This document shows positions 22,506 to 31,710 of a DNA stretch of 64,000 bases, piece by piece (positions within the stretch are counted from its first letter, which is position 1; each line of letters opens with the position of its first letter). This stretch comes from Caenorhabditis remanei (taxonomy: Eukaryota; Nematoda; Chromadorea; Rhabditida; Rhabditidae): NCBI RefSeq assembly GCF_010183535.1, contig NC_071333.1, positions 21,326,587 to 21,390,586 of the forward strand. Reading direction: 5' to 3'. The translations under genes were made by a program, and so were the position numbers. Below the pieces are notes generated by a model. The model saw only the letters and a list, made by a program, of their open reading frames with translations. It did not search any database and was not told where the DNA came from.

Positions 22506-23695
22506 GCATTTTTATAGCAAAAACAGAATTGTTCCTTTCTGGAAATCCATTTTCGGGAATAATTCCCAAATCTCCTTTTCCAAAGTGCTCAAATTTCAAA
22601 ATATGTTTAACAAATCCGGCAATCGTACAAGAAGACATAACAGAATTCCAGCTGTTGAATAACTTTTTGCAAATCTGAAAATTTTAGATAATGAAATATT
22701 TAATTGAATGTACCTAACCTTAATGTATTCCGAGAGTCCTGCAGTAAGAATTTCAACATCACTTTGACAGTAGGATAGTAATTCTTGATCAGCATCGAAA
22801 GGTTCAAGCTCGTGTTCGTTATACCATCTTTCAAACTCGGCTAATGCTTCAGGTTTCATATGACTTGGGTCGTAAAAATGTTTTACTGGTAATCCAATCA
22901 GATTCTTTCCATAATTTTCTGGATGATTGAAATAGTAGGGATAATAACCCTTTTTCATCTCGGTGATTCCAAAGGTTTTTGGCATTTTCGCTAAAGGCAT
23001 AGGAATGTAGCGTAAAGAATCACGAAACTTGAGACTGTTGAACACATCAGATTTCCTGCGTGTAGTAATGTTGGCCATAATGAGTGATGTACCGTTTGAA
23101 ACATATTCAGGAATTATCCCAAATCGTTTCATCATTATGGCCAAAATAAAATTATGATCATATCTGTAAAAAATTGTTGAAGAGAGAATGATGATGATAC
23201 TCACCGTCCACCATTATGAGCTATTACATAAGCACCATTCAGTTTTGAATTGTGTAACAAGAATTCTGCAAACTTTTCGAGTGGTTTTGTGAATCGAGTA
23301 TAACCAAAAGTTCCAGATTCACAATCACATGTTGTTTTTTCTTCTACGCATTTATTGCAACAAGATTAGGTTGACATCATGATTGGGTTGTGGCTTGGTA
23401 GGGTCTGGAAAAAACTTGCACCGAGGAAAATTGACGAACTGTACCTGGTCCATTTGGAGAATTCGTTACAATTGATTCTACATCATAGCATATAATTCTG
23501 TACTCTTGTTGCGCAATCTTTGTATTTTCTTTGAATTTTTTTCTTGGTGGTTCAAAACAGCAATTATGATATCCGTATTTATCAAATTTTTGTTTACACT
23601 GACGGCATCTTGTAGTTTTATCACACTCGTGTATTTCATCTTGAGCAACTTTATCTTTGCATACTCGAAAATTGCATTGAAGACAACTAAATTGT
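22506..23695 (-). pseudogene. inverted exonuclease segment of the P2 polB
   Basis: Read on the reverse strand, zinc-type motifs (CLQCNFRVC, CRQCKQKF) are followed by the exonuclease motifs: ICYDVES (Exo I, D-x-E), AHNGGRYDHNFIL (Exo II) and YCQSDVEIL (Exo III). Between the last two lies RYIPMPLAKMPKTFG. A frameshift sits near 23385. In a normal polB this block lies between the zinc region and the palm on the same strand. Here both neighbours are on the forward strand, so the block was inverted with small losses at each breakpoint. Confidence 0.75.
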
Positions 23696-23770
23696 TTTTA
23701 CAACAGTTTTACCAAATGTCCTCAGTGTGCAAATCCTACAATGTTTCACCCTTTACGACCAGGAGTGGAG
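23696..23770 (+). pseudogene. P2 polB fragment just before the P1 insertion
   Basis: The forward frame contains KCPQCANPTMFHPLRPGVEN, which fits the conserved Cys-rich patch and following NPL stretch upstream of the palm of Polinton polymerases. The frame continues across the GTGGAG duplication into 53074 (AVYDSTIQ, stop, then GYNLVSFWEHE). This shows that P1 landed inside the forward-strand part of the P2 polB. Confidence 0.6.
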
Positions 23771-24300
23771 AGAGACTTGTGGGGGACCTATAAGAATCGA
23801 TAATAACCGTGACGGTTTGAGCAAACAGTGGGACGACCACTGGAATGTACTCTGCGTCTCTCGGACCTGTACACTCTTTCATTTCTCTGCGTCAATCCCG
23901 CACAATGATGTCTCGTCATCTCTGCGCGCACTCTTACTTTTGCATTGTCTCTCATTTTCGTCGTGTGCTGTCACGCATATTAATTCAATTTTGTTTTTGT
24001 TTTATCCATATCATTTTTTGCGCATCTTTAGCGCATCCTTACCGTATCCATATATTTTTCTCAAACCCCCATGATATTATACTTTTTGAAATCGGGAAGA
24101 TCTGGAGATTACGAATATGCTAATTTCATAGCATGAATATTCCAAATGTTCAATGTGTATTTAATAAAAAGGGCAAATTTGAAGTTTTTTAAATGACGTT
24201 TTTCAAATTCAAATTTTTCAAATGACGTTTTTTCCGAGACAAAGAAACCATTTTTGACACATTCTTCTTTGTTAAGCTATGTGTCGGTTAGATAAAAGGG
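23771..24300 (+). repeat. P1 left terminal inverted repeat
   Basis: About 530 bp matching the reverse complement of about 52544-53073, with scattered mismatches and small indels toward the inner end. A TATAAATA follows at about 24312, just inside the element, and may serve the forward gene downstream. Confidence 0.9.
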
Positions 24301-24598
24301 TGACATTTCCTATAAATACCTCGCTTTTGGGGGTATTTTCCTCATTCAAGACAACTTAGCGGAATAGTTGTCCCTTGCCATATATTGATTTCTTGTGTCG
24401 AAAACTTTATATGGTTCTACCTATTTTTCTGAAATTCTTGTATTTACTAGTTCAATCACTCACTCAATTCCCGACTGGATTCGCCTCGAACCTTGATTGA
24501 CAATGCAAACCAAATAACGGAACAATTGATGAAAAGGCTCTCCGAGAAACTGAAGAGAGTCATGTCAACTGACGAAGAAGAACAAGAGCAAATGCACA

Positions 24599-25161
24599 TT
24601 GAAGCATTTGACTGAAACCATTGTGGCTCCATTCAAGAAGCACTCGTTGGTTATTCAAACTCCAAATTATTGGAGTTTGTTCCTCGATAAGGATCGCGAT
24701 GTGTCTCTTGGAGGTGTCAACCAAGTCTTGAGAAGCTGGAACTCGCTGAGCACTAACATCTTGGTAAACAAAATAATTTTTCTATAAATTGAATGTGAAA
24801 TTTTATTATTTCAGAAAGTCAATCAACGAGTCCTGGAAGGTTTGGAAAACTGTTCCAACTGGAATGCTGCAGAGCAGGACGTCTGGGTGGTTTCTGGTTC
24901 ACCGGTTGTGTGCACTTTGAACTATGACTTCTTTGACAGCTACGAAGCCGCCGATGTGCTTCAATGTCAACGTGCCCTTGTTGGAGGCCGTACAGAAGTC
25001 TTCCGCGTGTATGTGGACTGCAAGGACGGACTCGAATGGAAGCAAGGAAACACGGGACTCTGCTCGACATTGACGAAAGCTCAAGAGACTCGTTTGACGA
25101 CATCGTGGCGACTCAGAGTGTTGGATGTGGTCAAGAATAAAGTGGAAAACTCGTTTATTTA
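24599..25161 (+). CDS. P1 gene carrying a polymerase-like GGRT segment
   Basis: Exon 24599-24763 (GTAAAC donor) and exon 24815-25161 (TTTCAG acceptor) join in frame. The start is uncertain because the frame is open only from about 24540. The second exon contains VLQCQRALVGGRTEVFRVYV, strikingly like LLECEKALVGGRTEVFKLHL in the P1 polB (exon 34659-34762), a motif that precedes the palm in protein-primed polymerases. No catalytic motifs follow, so it is not a polymerase. It may be a captured and diverged polB piece. Product about 170 aa, function unknown. Confidence 0.5.
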
Positions 25162-25219
25162 AATATTTTTTTATAATTTAAAAATATTTTTCAAGTAAAT
25201 AATAAAAAAAAAAAATTAT

Positions 25220-25476
25220 TCACTTTTTTGTTGTGGGTCGAGTCTAAAATAGGAACATGTATATAGTTTTCTCAAAATTGAAAGCTTACTGGTGATGATG
25301 GCGGGGTTGGAGTGTAGTTGGTGCCCTTCAAGTAGTCTCCTTTGCGAGGTGGCCAGTCTTTCGCGTCTCCCTCCTCAGCGTCCCAAATGCCTTCTTGTTT
25401 GATCTCCGTCTGACATTGAGAAATATTTATGCATAAAGTCGGACAATCTTACCTTAATCTTTTGTTGAGCGGGCAT
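25220..25476 (-). CDS. three-exon small acidic protein, 55 aa
   Basis: Exons 25453-25476 (ATG), 25290-25409 and 25220-25243 join in frame with GTAAG donors and CAG/TAG acceptors. The product starts MPAQQKIKTEIKQEGIWD and is rich in P, T and K. IKTE and IKQE fit the psi-K-x-E sumoylation pattern. No known domain. It is the last reverse-strand gene at the left end of P1. Confidence 0.45.
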
Positions 25477-25592
25477 TGTAGCGAATATCGTGAATGAAAT
25501 GATGGTTTCTTGAAACTGCTTCTTCTTCTTCTTCCTCGTGACTCATGTTTTCTACAAAATTCCATTAACTCCCATGAGTCATAACCAGGTAG

Positions 25593-25823
25593 CTATCCAG
25601 ATGTCACATGAAGATTATTTTTCTCGTCTTTGTAAATTTTGATGGTTCCCACAAGAGTCATATTTTTGAATGCATCTTCATAGAGTGGAAGCATTTGCGG
25701 ATATGGCGGATGAGGGAGTCCGATGGGGTGATTGTTTTGCGTTGGTGGATCCATAAAGTTTCCAGACATTGGACTGAGTGGAGGGTCAGTCGGGAGTGGG
25801 ACAGCGTCAATTTGTTCAATCAT
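25593..25823 (-). CDS. small proline-rich P1 protein, 76 aa
   Basis: Starts MIEQIDAVPLPTDPPLSPM and contains LPHPPYPQMLPLYEDAF, then a lysine-rich end. Its ATG overlaps the last codons of the protease gene by 8 bases, in keeping with the compact overlap style of the P1 capsid block. It may be a minor virion component; I recognise no family. Confidence 0.45.
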   Translation of the reverse strand: MIEQIDAVPLPTDPPLSPMSGNFMDPPTQNNHPIGLPHPPYPQMLPLYEDAFKNMTLVGTIKIYKDEKNNLHVTSG

Positions 25824-26334
25824 TGTTAATGAATGGGTTCTGATGGCATTTCAATGGCTTATATACTCTGCTCTCGCACAGCTTCAAATGGTTTTTGACC
25901 CATTTTACTACAAAATTGTCGTTTTTACCAAGATTTGCTGAAAATGGCAGACGTATTGCCTTATTCGATCGTTTTCTTGCCTTTTGAATCAAAAAGTAAA
26001 TGCAATAGTATCCACACACATTTGAAAGTATTCCTTGAATAGGTGATTGTAGCACCTTTTTCCACTTTGAACAGTTTTCAGCGAAAAATTGAACAAACTC
26101 ATCTTGCGGGTCACAACCACTACTGTCAAAGAAATATCCATAGTTTCGGTCATCTACCCAAAGGGCCACCCAATGCTCCCCAGATTCGTTACTTGGTGCT
26201 GTATTCCATATAAAAGAGCACGGTCTGCTGTTAATAATGGGCTTTTTGTCACTTGGGAAGACTCCATGAAAACATCTTCTGGTCAGGCGACAGGTACTTA
26301 GGAATTTATCAAGTTGAATAGTTGACAACGACAT
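25816..26334 (-). CDS. adenain-like cysteine protease
   Basis: About 172 aa from the ATG at 26334 (an in-frame extension to 26424 is unlikely). GEHWVALWVD carries the catalytic His, FFDSSGCDPQDEF the acidic residue and conserved Gln region, and SNVCGYYCIYFL the nucleophile Cys. This H-D/E-C order is that of the adenovirus maturation protease, which cleaves capsid precursors and is a core Polinton gene. It begins 29 bp after the PAZ gene stop. The frame is intact. Confidence 0.85.
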   Translation of the reverse strand: MSLSTIQLDKFLSTCRLTRRCFHGVFPSDKKPIINSRPCSFIWNTAPSNESGEHWVALWVDDRNYGYFFDSSGCDPQDEFVQFFAENCSKWKKVLQSPIQGILSNVCGYYCIYFLIQKARKRSNKAIRLPFSANLGKNDNFVVKWVKNHLKLCESRVYKPLKCHQNPFINND

Positions 26335-26362
26335 TTTTATTAAAACTTGACAAAAATACAAT

Positions 26363-26899
26363 TCAATAAACACGCATACGGAACCAAATGGCCTCAAGTG
26401 GGTACATTCTACCAGAGGCATCACGCAAAAGGGGTGAGTGTGGGTAGTTAAGGGTGATATTGTACTTTTCTTGGAAATATTTCAAAACTGAGACATAATT
26501 GCGCTTTCCTCGATTTCCGACACGAATGATCATGTTGACAAAGCTGTGGTTTCGTGGAGTCGCATCCCTGAAAATAAAAATATTTTGGAAAAAAAAAAAA
26601 GTCTTCAGAAATATAAACTTACAAACTCAATTCACTGATCAAGTCCACATTGTAGCCGTTGCAACCATTCCAGATTTGGGGGATATTCATGTCAAGTAGA
26701 TGAAGATTAATGTTTCGAATCTTGTTGATTGACAAGTGATCCAAGGAGCCAAACTTTGTTGCCAAATAGGATGCCAAGTTAGTGTCGACATACTGAAAAT
26801 TAAACATTATTTGTGTTAAAAAGGATAAAAATTTACCTGTGATGTCGGTGGAACATATCCATCTGGAAGAACCAGTGGTTTCTTGGAACCGGGCAGCAT
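26363..26899 (-). CDS. stand-alone PAZ-domain protein (Argonaute-type PAZ), 145 aa
   Basis: Exons 26837-26899, 26623-26792 and 26363-26567 have consensus splice sites, and the joined frame divides exactly into 145 codons plus stop. Exon 2 has NLASYLATKFGSL...LSINKIRNIN...LISELSL, matching the entry half of PAZ. Exon 3 has NHSF, VSVLKYFQEKYNITLNYP, SPLL and MYPLEAI, matching the YF...Y...L.YP..P.L...Y.PLE signature that shapes the PAZ 3'-end pocket. PAZ domains bind the 3' ends of small RNAs in Argonaute and Dicer. No PIWI, MID or N domain is present, so slicing is impossible. It lies between MCP and protease. Binding to small RNAs or interference with RNAi is inference. Confidence 0.75.
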
Positions 26900-26941
26900 C
26901 ACCAAACAGCAAGGCGAAAATGAATCAAAATGAACTTTTGT

Positions 26942-28195
26942 CTAATGGTGACTAGTCACATTGACATTTCGGAATCTGTCAATTTCGTACATTGAATCGA
27001 ATTGTGACAAAACTATCACATTTAGACCACCTTTCGGTGTTTTCTTCGCAAAACGCATCAAAAGCTGGGTGCTACCGCTTTGAACGAGTTCCTAAGCATT
27101 TGACGATACAATCGGGGCTAAATTGAAAACAAAGAATGTATAGCCTGATCGGTACATTTTGTAAGAAATCCTCGGGGTAGTGTTGGTTGATACACCACCA
27201 AGTTCTTCATGGAAACGGGCAAAAGCTTGAGCATAGTTTTTGTTTTCAAAATCACATCGTATCGGCTGAGGTGGGTAAACTGTACCGCCGGCATCTAGTT
27301 GTACTTCAGACACATTATAATGGCCAAAATCCAAGGAATTGGTGATAATCGACTCTTCTGGCGGGAGAATACCAATAATCACACGTCTTGGTATGATATC
27401 ATGGTACAATGTATTAAATGGCATCTCGAGTCTTCCCTCTGGAACGGCAATTAGTTTCACCTTTGTGGACGTAAATGGGTATTGAGCTGGAGAAGACCGC
27501 AAACGGTTTTCCATAGCAATTGTAGCAGAGGAAACCACTTCAATTGCTCGCATATGAAGTTTCAATTCAGTAATTTCTAGCTCCGCTCTAGTATCTTTGG
27601 AACTTTTCATACAAAAAGCATTGTCACTCCGATAAAGTTGAAGTTGAATATTGATATGCGGGACCAATAGTCTTTCAGTTTGAAATGGCTCCAAAAGCAG
27701 GGGAGCACACAAATCAAGGTAAGTTTTTTCGTTCAAAGCACGAAAGTCTTCATCTCCATACTCATGCCAACCAGCCGCAGTCAAAAGTCCTTCCTTGGTA
27801 TCACTGTTTTCACCCAAAAGTGTGAGAATATAGCTCTTGTAGTTGTAATCCCCTTAATCGTAAATCATTACATTATTAAAGGATAGTTTGACTTGATTGA
27901 AGAATGTCGCTCCGATGAAATTGGTATGCTCAATCTTGATAGGTGACTCTGTTCCAGTTGGAGCTTCAACGTTTTTCAAGTTTAGCTTGAACGAAATATA
28001 CGTCCTGTTGAGTTGGAAAAAGTGAGCACTATCAAACACATTAAAGGAATACGGCCCTTTTGAATCGATTGCGCTAGTTGGGGTAAAAGTCATCCATTTC
28101 CCCTTATTGAAGGCAACTTGACTTGGTGGAGTGTCGAAGAGACAAATGTTGGAGGGTGCACTTGGTGCGCTATTATTGTTGATCAGTTTTGCCAT
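26942..28195 (-). pseudogene. major capsid protein (double jelly-roll type), two in-frame stops
   Basis: One frame of 417 codons runs from the ATG at 28195 to TAG at 26942-26944. It is broken by TAA at codon 114 (27854-27856) and TAG at codon 368 (27092-27094). The N-terminus has ICLFDTPPSQVAFNKGKWM and FNVFDSAHFFQLNRTYISF, closely shared with the P4 fragment at 55214-55467. Later there are PRRVIIGILPPE and NPLDFGHYNV-like (here NSLDFGHYNV) motifs typical of Polinton hexon-like proteins. The rest of the frame is well kept, so the stops look recent. The start overlaps the end of the upstream basic gene. Confidence 0.75.
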
Positions 28196-28683
28196 TTTCC
28201 AAAAATATCACGTTTACGGGAAGAAGATTTTGGTAGAGAGCGTTTCCTAGTTTTGACTTTCTTTGAAGGCTTCTTTCGAGGTCTTTGCTTCCGCTTCTTC
28301 AAAGGTTTTCGTTGTCTTCTACGTCTTTTGCGACCACCAGACTGATCCAGTTTGCTAACAGCTCGATTAATCAAAGAATTATAAGAATTTGTAGCGTTTT
28401 TCGACAAGGACTGTTTAAAAGAATCACCAGACGCTACGTCGTTTGCAACACGAAGTGACGAATCCATAACTTCACGGCCTATTGAAACACCCATTCGTTT
28501 TAGCAGGGGGACAGCGGAAATGAAGAGTTTTCCGAGAAGTTGCGAGAAAGGACCGTTTCCCCGTTGATAGAGACTTCCGGCACGAAATCCACCAGAACCT
28601 GCTTGATTTGGTTCATTTTCGAAAAAATGGACCCAATCAACAGAATTGTCAGGATCAAAATAGATATACATATCACGAGGCAT
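28183..28683 (-). CDS. basic core/minor capsid protein
   Basis: 166 aa. The first half has GSGGFRAGSLYQRGNGPF and an amphipathic LFISAVPLLKRMG stretch, reminiscent of adenovirus/Polinton minor capsid proteins of pVI/pX character. Residues about 118-160 are almost all K and R (KRRRRQRKPLKKRK...), suited to binding packaged DNA or to nuclear import. It overlaps the MCP start by 13 bases and is followed by it as in P4. The frame is intact. Confidence 0.7.
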   Translation of the reverse strand: MPRDMYIYFDPDNSVDWVHFFENEPNQAGSGGFRAGSLYQRGNGPFSQLLGKLFISAVPLLKRMGVSIGREVMDSSLRVANDVASGDSFKQSLSKNATNSYNSLINRAVSKLDQSGGRKRRRRQRKPLKKRKQRPRKKPSKKVKTRKRSLPKSSSRKRDIFGKWQN

Positions 28684-28686
28684 GAC

Positions 28687-29460
28687 TTAACCATCGATTG
28701 AAAATGAAATTGGACGGAAGTGAAGTACAATCACAATCTTTCCAGAGTTGAAAGGAATGAAATGATCACGATCGTTCTTTATTTGTATGCCAATACGATC
28801 AACTTGTCTCGATCGAACAGGTACATATAGAGGGTTTGTGAAGGTTTGATCAATATTTCCAGTGTCTGTCGTAGATAGGGTGATAACTTTCAAAAGTGGC
28901 ACTTTCATATGACTAATCGTTTGTGGCTCCACCAATCCTTCAGAATAGATGTACATTAGATCGGATCCAGAAAATGCAGAATATTGTCCAACGACTGGAA
29001 AAGCTGTTGAAACCTTGTTGAGGCCAAGAAAATAGCTCAATCTGTCAGAAAGTTCAACTTTGGTCACTTTTGCACTTTTCTGAATAGTTACCCTCTTGAA
29101 CAGCGGTTCATAAGAAAATAGTTCAATCTTGGTTTTTGTGTCGTTTGTGACACGAATCATAGTGTTGTACAGGGTATAATTCAAAATACCAACCAACTCC
29201 ACAGGTGAAGAAAATGAGCAATTGGGAATTGAGCATCGCATACTTTGCTTGTCAAACCAAACTACAAACTCATTTTCAAAAGAACCATCAGTTTCCAAGC
29301 TTTTCGTCAACAAATCGTGGGATGATGGGTAAATTATTGAACTCAGGGCAACTTCGTATGGTCTATTAAAATTTAGTGTAGATGGTAGATGCGTCTTAAA
29401 GTTTGAAATTGTAGAATCCGTTTGGGCGTTTGAAACAAGAGTGATGTAAAAATCCGTCAT
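28687..29460 (-). CDS. penton-like minor capsid protein
   Basis: 257 aa, starting MTDFYITLVSNAQTDSTI and then YEVALSSIIYPSSHD. This opening (F-Y-x-T-L-x-S-N, then E-V-A-L-x-x-I-x-Y-P) is typical of Polinton single jelly-roll penton proteins that form the capsid vertices. It lies between the small membrane protein and the basic protein, overlapping the former by 4 bases. The full frame is intact, unlike the deleted P4 copy. Confidence 0.75.
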   Translation of the reverse strand: MTDFYITLVSNAQTDSTISNFKTHLPSTLNFNRPYEVALSSIIYPSSHDLLTKSLETDGSFENEFVVWFDKQSMRCSIPNCSFSSPVELVGILNYTLYNTMIRVTNDTKTKIELFSYEPLFKRVTIQKSAKVTKVELSDRLSYFLGLNKVSTAFPVVGQYSAFSGSDLMYIYSEGLVEPQTISHMKVPLLKVITLSTTDTGNIDQTFTNPLYVPVRSRQVDRIGIQIKNDRDHFIPFNSGKIVIVLHFRPISFSIDG

Positions 29461-29663
29461 TCTTTAATTTTTGGGTTTGGAAGAAGGTATCCAATACACG
29501 AACCAAGAACAACTAGCCAATGCTGATGTTGAGGGTAGTCAAGGGTACAAATTTTATATAGAGCAACAAATGTGACAATATAAATTATCAAAACTTGGGA
29601 AATGAATACAATCAAAGCTTTGGAACAATGAATGTTGCCACAAGACCACGTAGGGCTTTCCAT
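29457..29663 (-). CDS. small conserved membrane protein of Polintons
   Basis: 68 aa with WSCGNIHCSKALIVF, a helix around VLIIYIVTFVALYKI and the end LGSCIGYLLPNPK. A close homologue is at 56177-56386 in P4, so it is a conserved gene. Its role is unknown; a virion membrane or assembly function is possible. A potential 39-bp intron in the preceding integrase gene would splice integrase in frame to this ORF. Confidence 0.65.
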   Translation of the reverse strand: MESPTWSCGNIHCSKALIVFISQVLIIYIVTFVALYKICTLDYPQHQHWLVVLGSCIGYLLPNPKIKE

Positions 29664-29702
29664 TAAACTGAATCAAATTCAGGAATAACGAATGATAAAC
29701 AC

Positions 29703-30736
29703 TCACGATTTTCTACTACGTTTTTTAACTATTTTATCAATTTTCTTCAAATTATCAGGTTTCTGATACAATATCATCTCTTCTTGATACCAGATACCGT
29801 CGAGCTCATTTTCCATGTCATCTGCGAGAATGTAGACTGGAATATCATATTCCACAATTTTGATCACTTTGAATACTTCTTCGGACCACTTGGCACGTGT
29901 CCCTTTAGCAAAAGGCGAATTTTCCATAAGAATCCTGACAGTATCACCTACTTTGAAGCAAGGTTTACTTGATTTTGCAGATCCATAAAGTCGATTCCAA
30001 ACTTTTTGGGCATTGTTCCAGGAAACTTGCTCGGGAGACATTCCAATTGAATCCATATAGGTGGCATTCAAACCCTGGACGATATCATCCAAAACCAATG
30101 TCCACTCATAACTACCTGTTGCTGTGAACCATTTTTCCAACTTGTTTTTAATTCTCATGATTGCATTTTCAGCATAACAGGCCTTCACGTTGGTGTTTTT
30201 TGGATTCATATGAGAAATCCCCAGTGAGCCTACAAGTTCTCGAAAAGTGCGTCCCATGAACTCGGTACCTGAAAAGTAAAAATTAGTTTTTGCAAAAAGG
30301 ATAGTATTTTACCTTTATCAGTATACAAACGAGCTGGAATCCTCCAAGTTGTCAGCAAAATATCTTCATACGCATCGGAAACTGTGCCACACTCTTTATT
30401 TTTCAAGGGTCGGGTGAAAAGAAAGCGGCTAAAGACATCGACGACCACCAAAATGTAACAGAATCCTTTATTTTTCTTCTTTAGAGTAGGTAACATTGCG
30501 AGATCGGCCATGTGATGACTATCGGGACCGGAAGCAACCCATGGGTTATGCTTAATCTTTTTGATATTATGAAAGTGTCGAGTGTATGCATTATTGGAAT
30601 GAAGATAGGATACTACATCTCTTCGTGTGATAGTTGGATCAATTTCCCGGGCATCAGCGAGTAATTGTGAGACACCACGGAAACCAGACTTGGGATTATG
30701 ATACAATTTTTCAAGTAATTTTCCTTTTTCTGACAT
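29703..30736 (-). CDS. retroviral-type integrase, chromodomain lost
   Basis: Exon 30313-30736, a 44-bp intron, and exon 29703-30268 give 329 aa. The catalytic triad is visible in HMADLAML (D), LYTDKGTEFMG (D) and ACYAENAIMRIK (E). The region TVRILMENSPFAKGT...WSEEVFKV is the SH3-like DNA-binding part. The frame ends KIDKIVKKRSRKS at the point where the P4 homologue enters its chromodomain, so the targeting domain is truncated. It inserts element DNA and makes the 6-bp target duplication. Confidence 0.85.
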
Positions 30737-31376
30737 TTAGACCACCACTGCTCCAACGTCTAACTTTGAAGTTTCTGCTACTGGACCTTTGTGGGTATTT
30801 TCGCTTTGGATTCAAAATGTACTTTTCCGGAAAATTGGTTTCGTTCAAGTATTGTGAAATGGCAAAAAGTCCTGGGGTTGGTTTAGTAATCGGATTTTCG
30901 TTGCTAAAGTCTTCGAGAATCCTTTTAATGGTGACATTGGGTATTATAATATCCCTCAAGTAGAAATTACCAGAAGTCTTGTCGATTTTAAAAACTTCAG
31001 GGTTTTTCTTGAAATGTACCAAAAGCTTCTTTTTTGCCGTTTCTATATCAATTTCATTGGAAGTTGCAGTAAGTGACGCTGCCGGCGGTGGTGGTGGTGT
31101 TAGTATCGTGTCATTTCCTCCATAAAACACATCATCAGCTGGTTCTTCCATAGGTGGCAAATCGACGGGTTTTTCAACTTTAACGGGTTCTTCTGGTTTT
31201 GTGGCATTTACCCGTTCTCTCACCAAATTTGATATTTCACTTCGCAAATGAGCAAGTTTGACATCATTTTCCATGGGAGCATCAAGAATATTATCAATAG
31301 GGTCTTTCCTTTTCGAAATTAAATCTTCATGTTCTTCAACCGACAATAAAACATATTTACCGTAGGACATTTTCAA
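30711..31376 (-). CDS. conserved Polinton protein of unknown function
   Basis: 221 aa beginning MKMSYGKYVLLSVEEHEDLI. A Pro-rich hinge (TPPPPPAAS) separates a charged N-terminal half from a C-terminal half with FYLRDIIIPN, NETNFPEKYILNPKRKYP and a basic tail. The P4 gene at 57485-58132 shares both ends (MSYGKYVLLTIEEHEDLIS; FPERFILNPRRKY). It overlaps both neighbours by about 20 bases, suggesting coupled expression. I do not recognise a known fold. Confidence 0.65.
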   Translation of the reverse strand: MKMSYGKYVLLSVEEHEDLISKRKDPIDNILDAPMENDVKLAHLRSEISNLVRERVNATKPEEPVKVEKPVDLPPMEEPADDVFYGGNDTILTPPPPPAASLTATSNEIDIETAKKKLLVHFKKNPEVFKIDKTSGNFYLRDIIIPNVTIKRILEDFSNENPITKPTPGLFAISQYLNETNFPEKYILNPKRKYPQRSSSRNFKVRRWSSGGLNVRKRKIT

Positions 31377-31710
31377 GAATAGTAGTAGCGGCTGCTATCA
31401 AAACGGGCAAAAGTATAGTGACTGGGGATCCACCAGTTTGAATCAAAAACTCTCGGGTATCATCGAGATTACGGAAATTTGCCAACATTCTCAAGTTTTG
31501 AGCTTGAGGACTTAGTTTTGCAACAATTTTCGGTGGAACCTTGATTGAACCGTTGATAATGTTAAAAACCAGTTCAACTAGACATATGAGGACTTTGTCG
31601 GGAATCGAATTGATTTCGGAGATTCTTTCATTTTCATCCGTAGTTGAAGAAAGGGCCAGAATCTTGTGAAAAGCCTCCAAATCCCAACAATTATTTTGGT
31701 ACATAGACAT
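31357..31710 (-). CDS. conserved small Polinton protein with hydrophobic C-terminus
   Basis: 117 aa, from the ATG at 31710 inside the ATPase stop region. It ends TREFLIQTGGSPV followed by a hydrophobic LLPVLIAAATTI stretch. The P4 copy at 58113-58472 has the same ending (TREFLVQTGGSPV), so the gene is conserved. A membrane-active or capsid-associated peptide is possible; function unknown. Confidence 0.6.
   Translation of the reverse strand: MSMYQNNCWDLEAFHKILALSSTTDENERISEINSIPDKVLICLVELVFNIINGSIKVPPKIVAKLSPQAQNLRMLANFRNLDDTREFLIQTGGSPVTILLPVLIAAATTILENVLR

Noticed and set aside
28118..28345. Forward ORF over the basic capsid gene
   Set aside because: Antisense shadow of the Lys/Arg tract of the reverse-strand gene.
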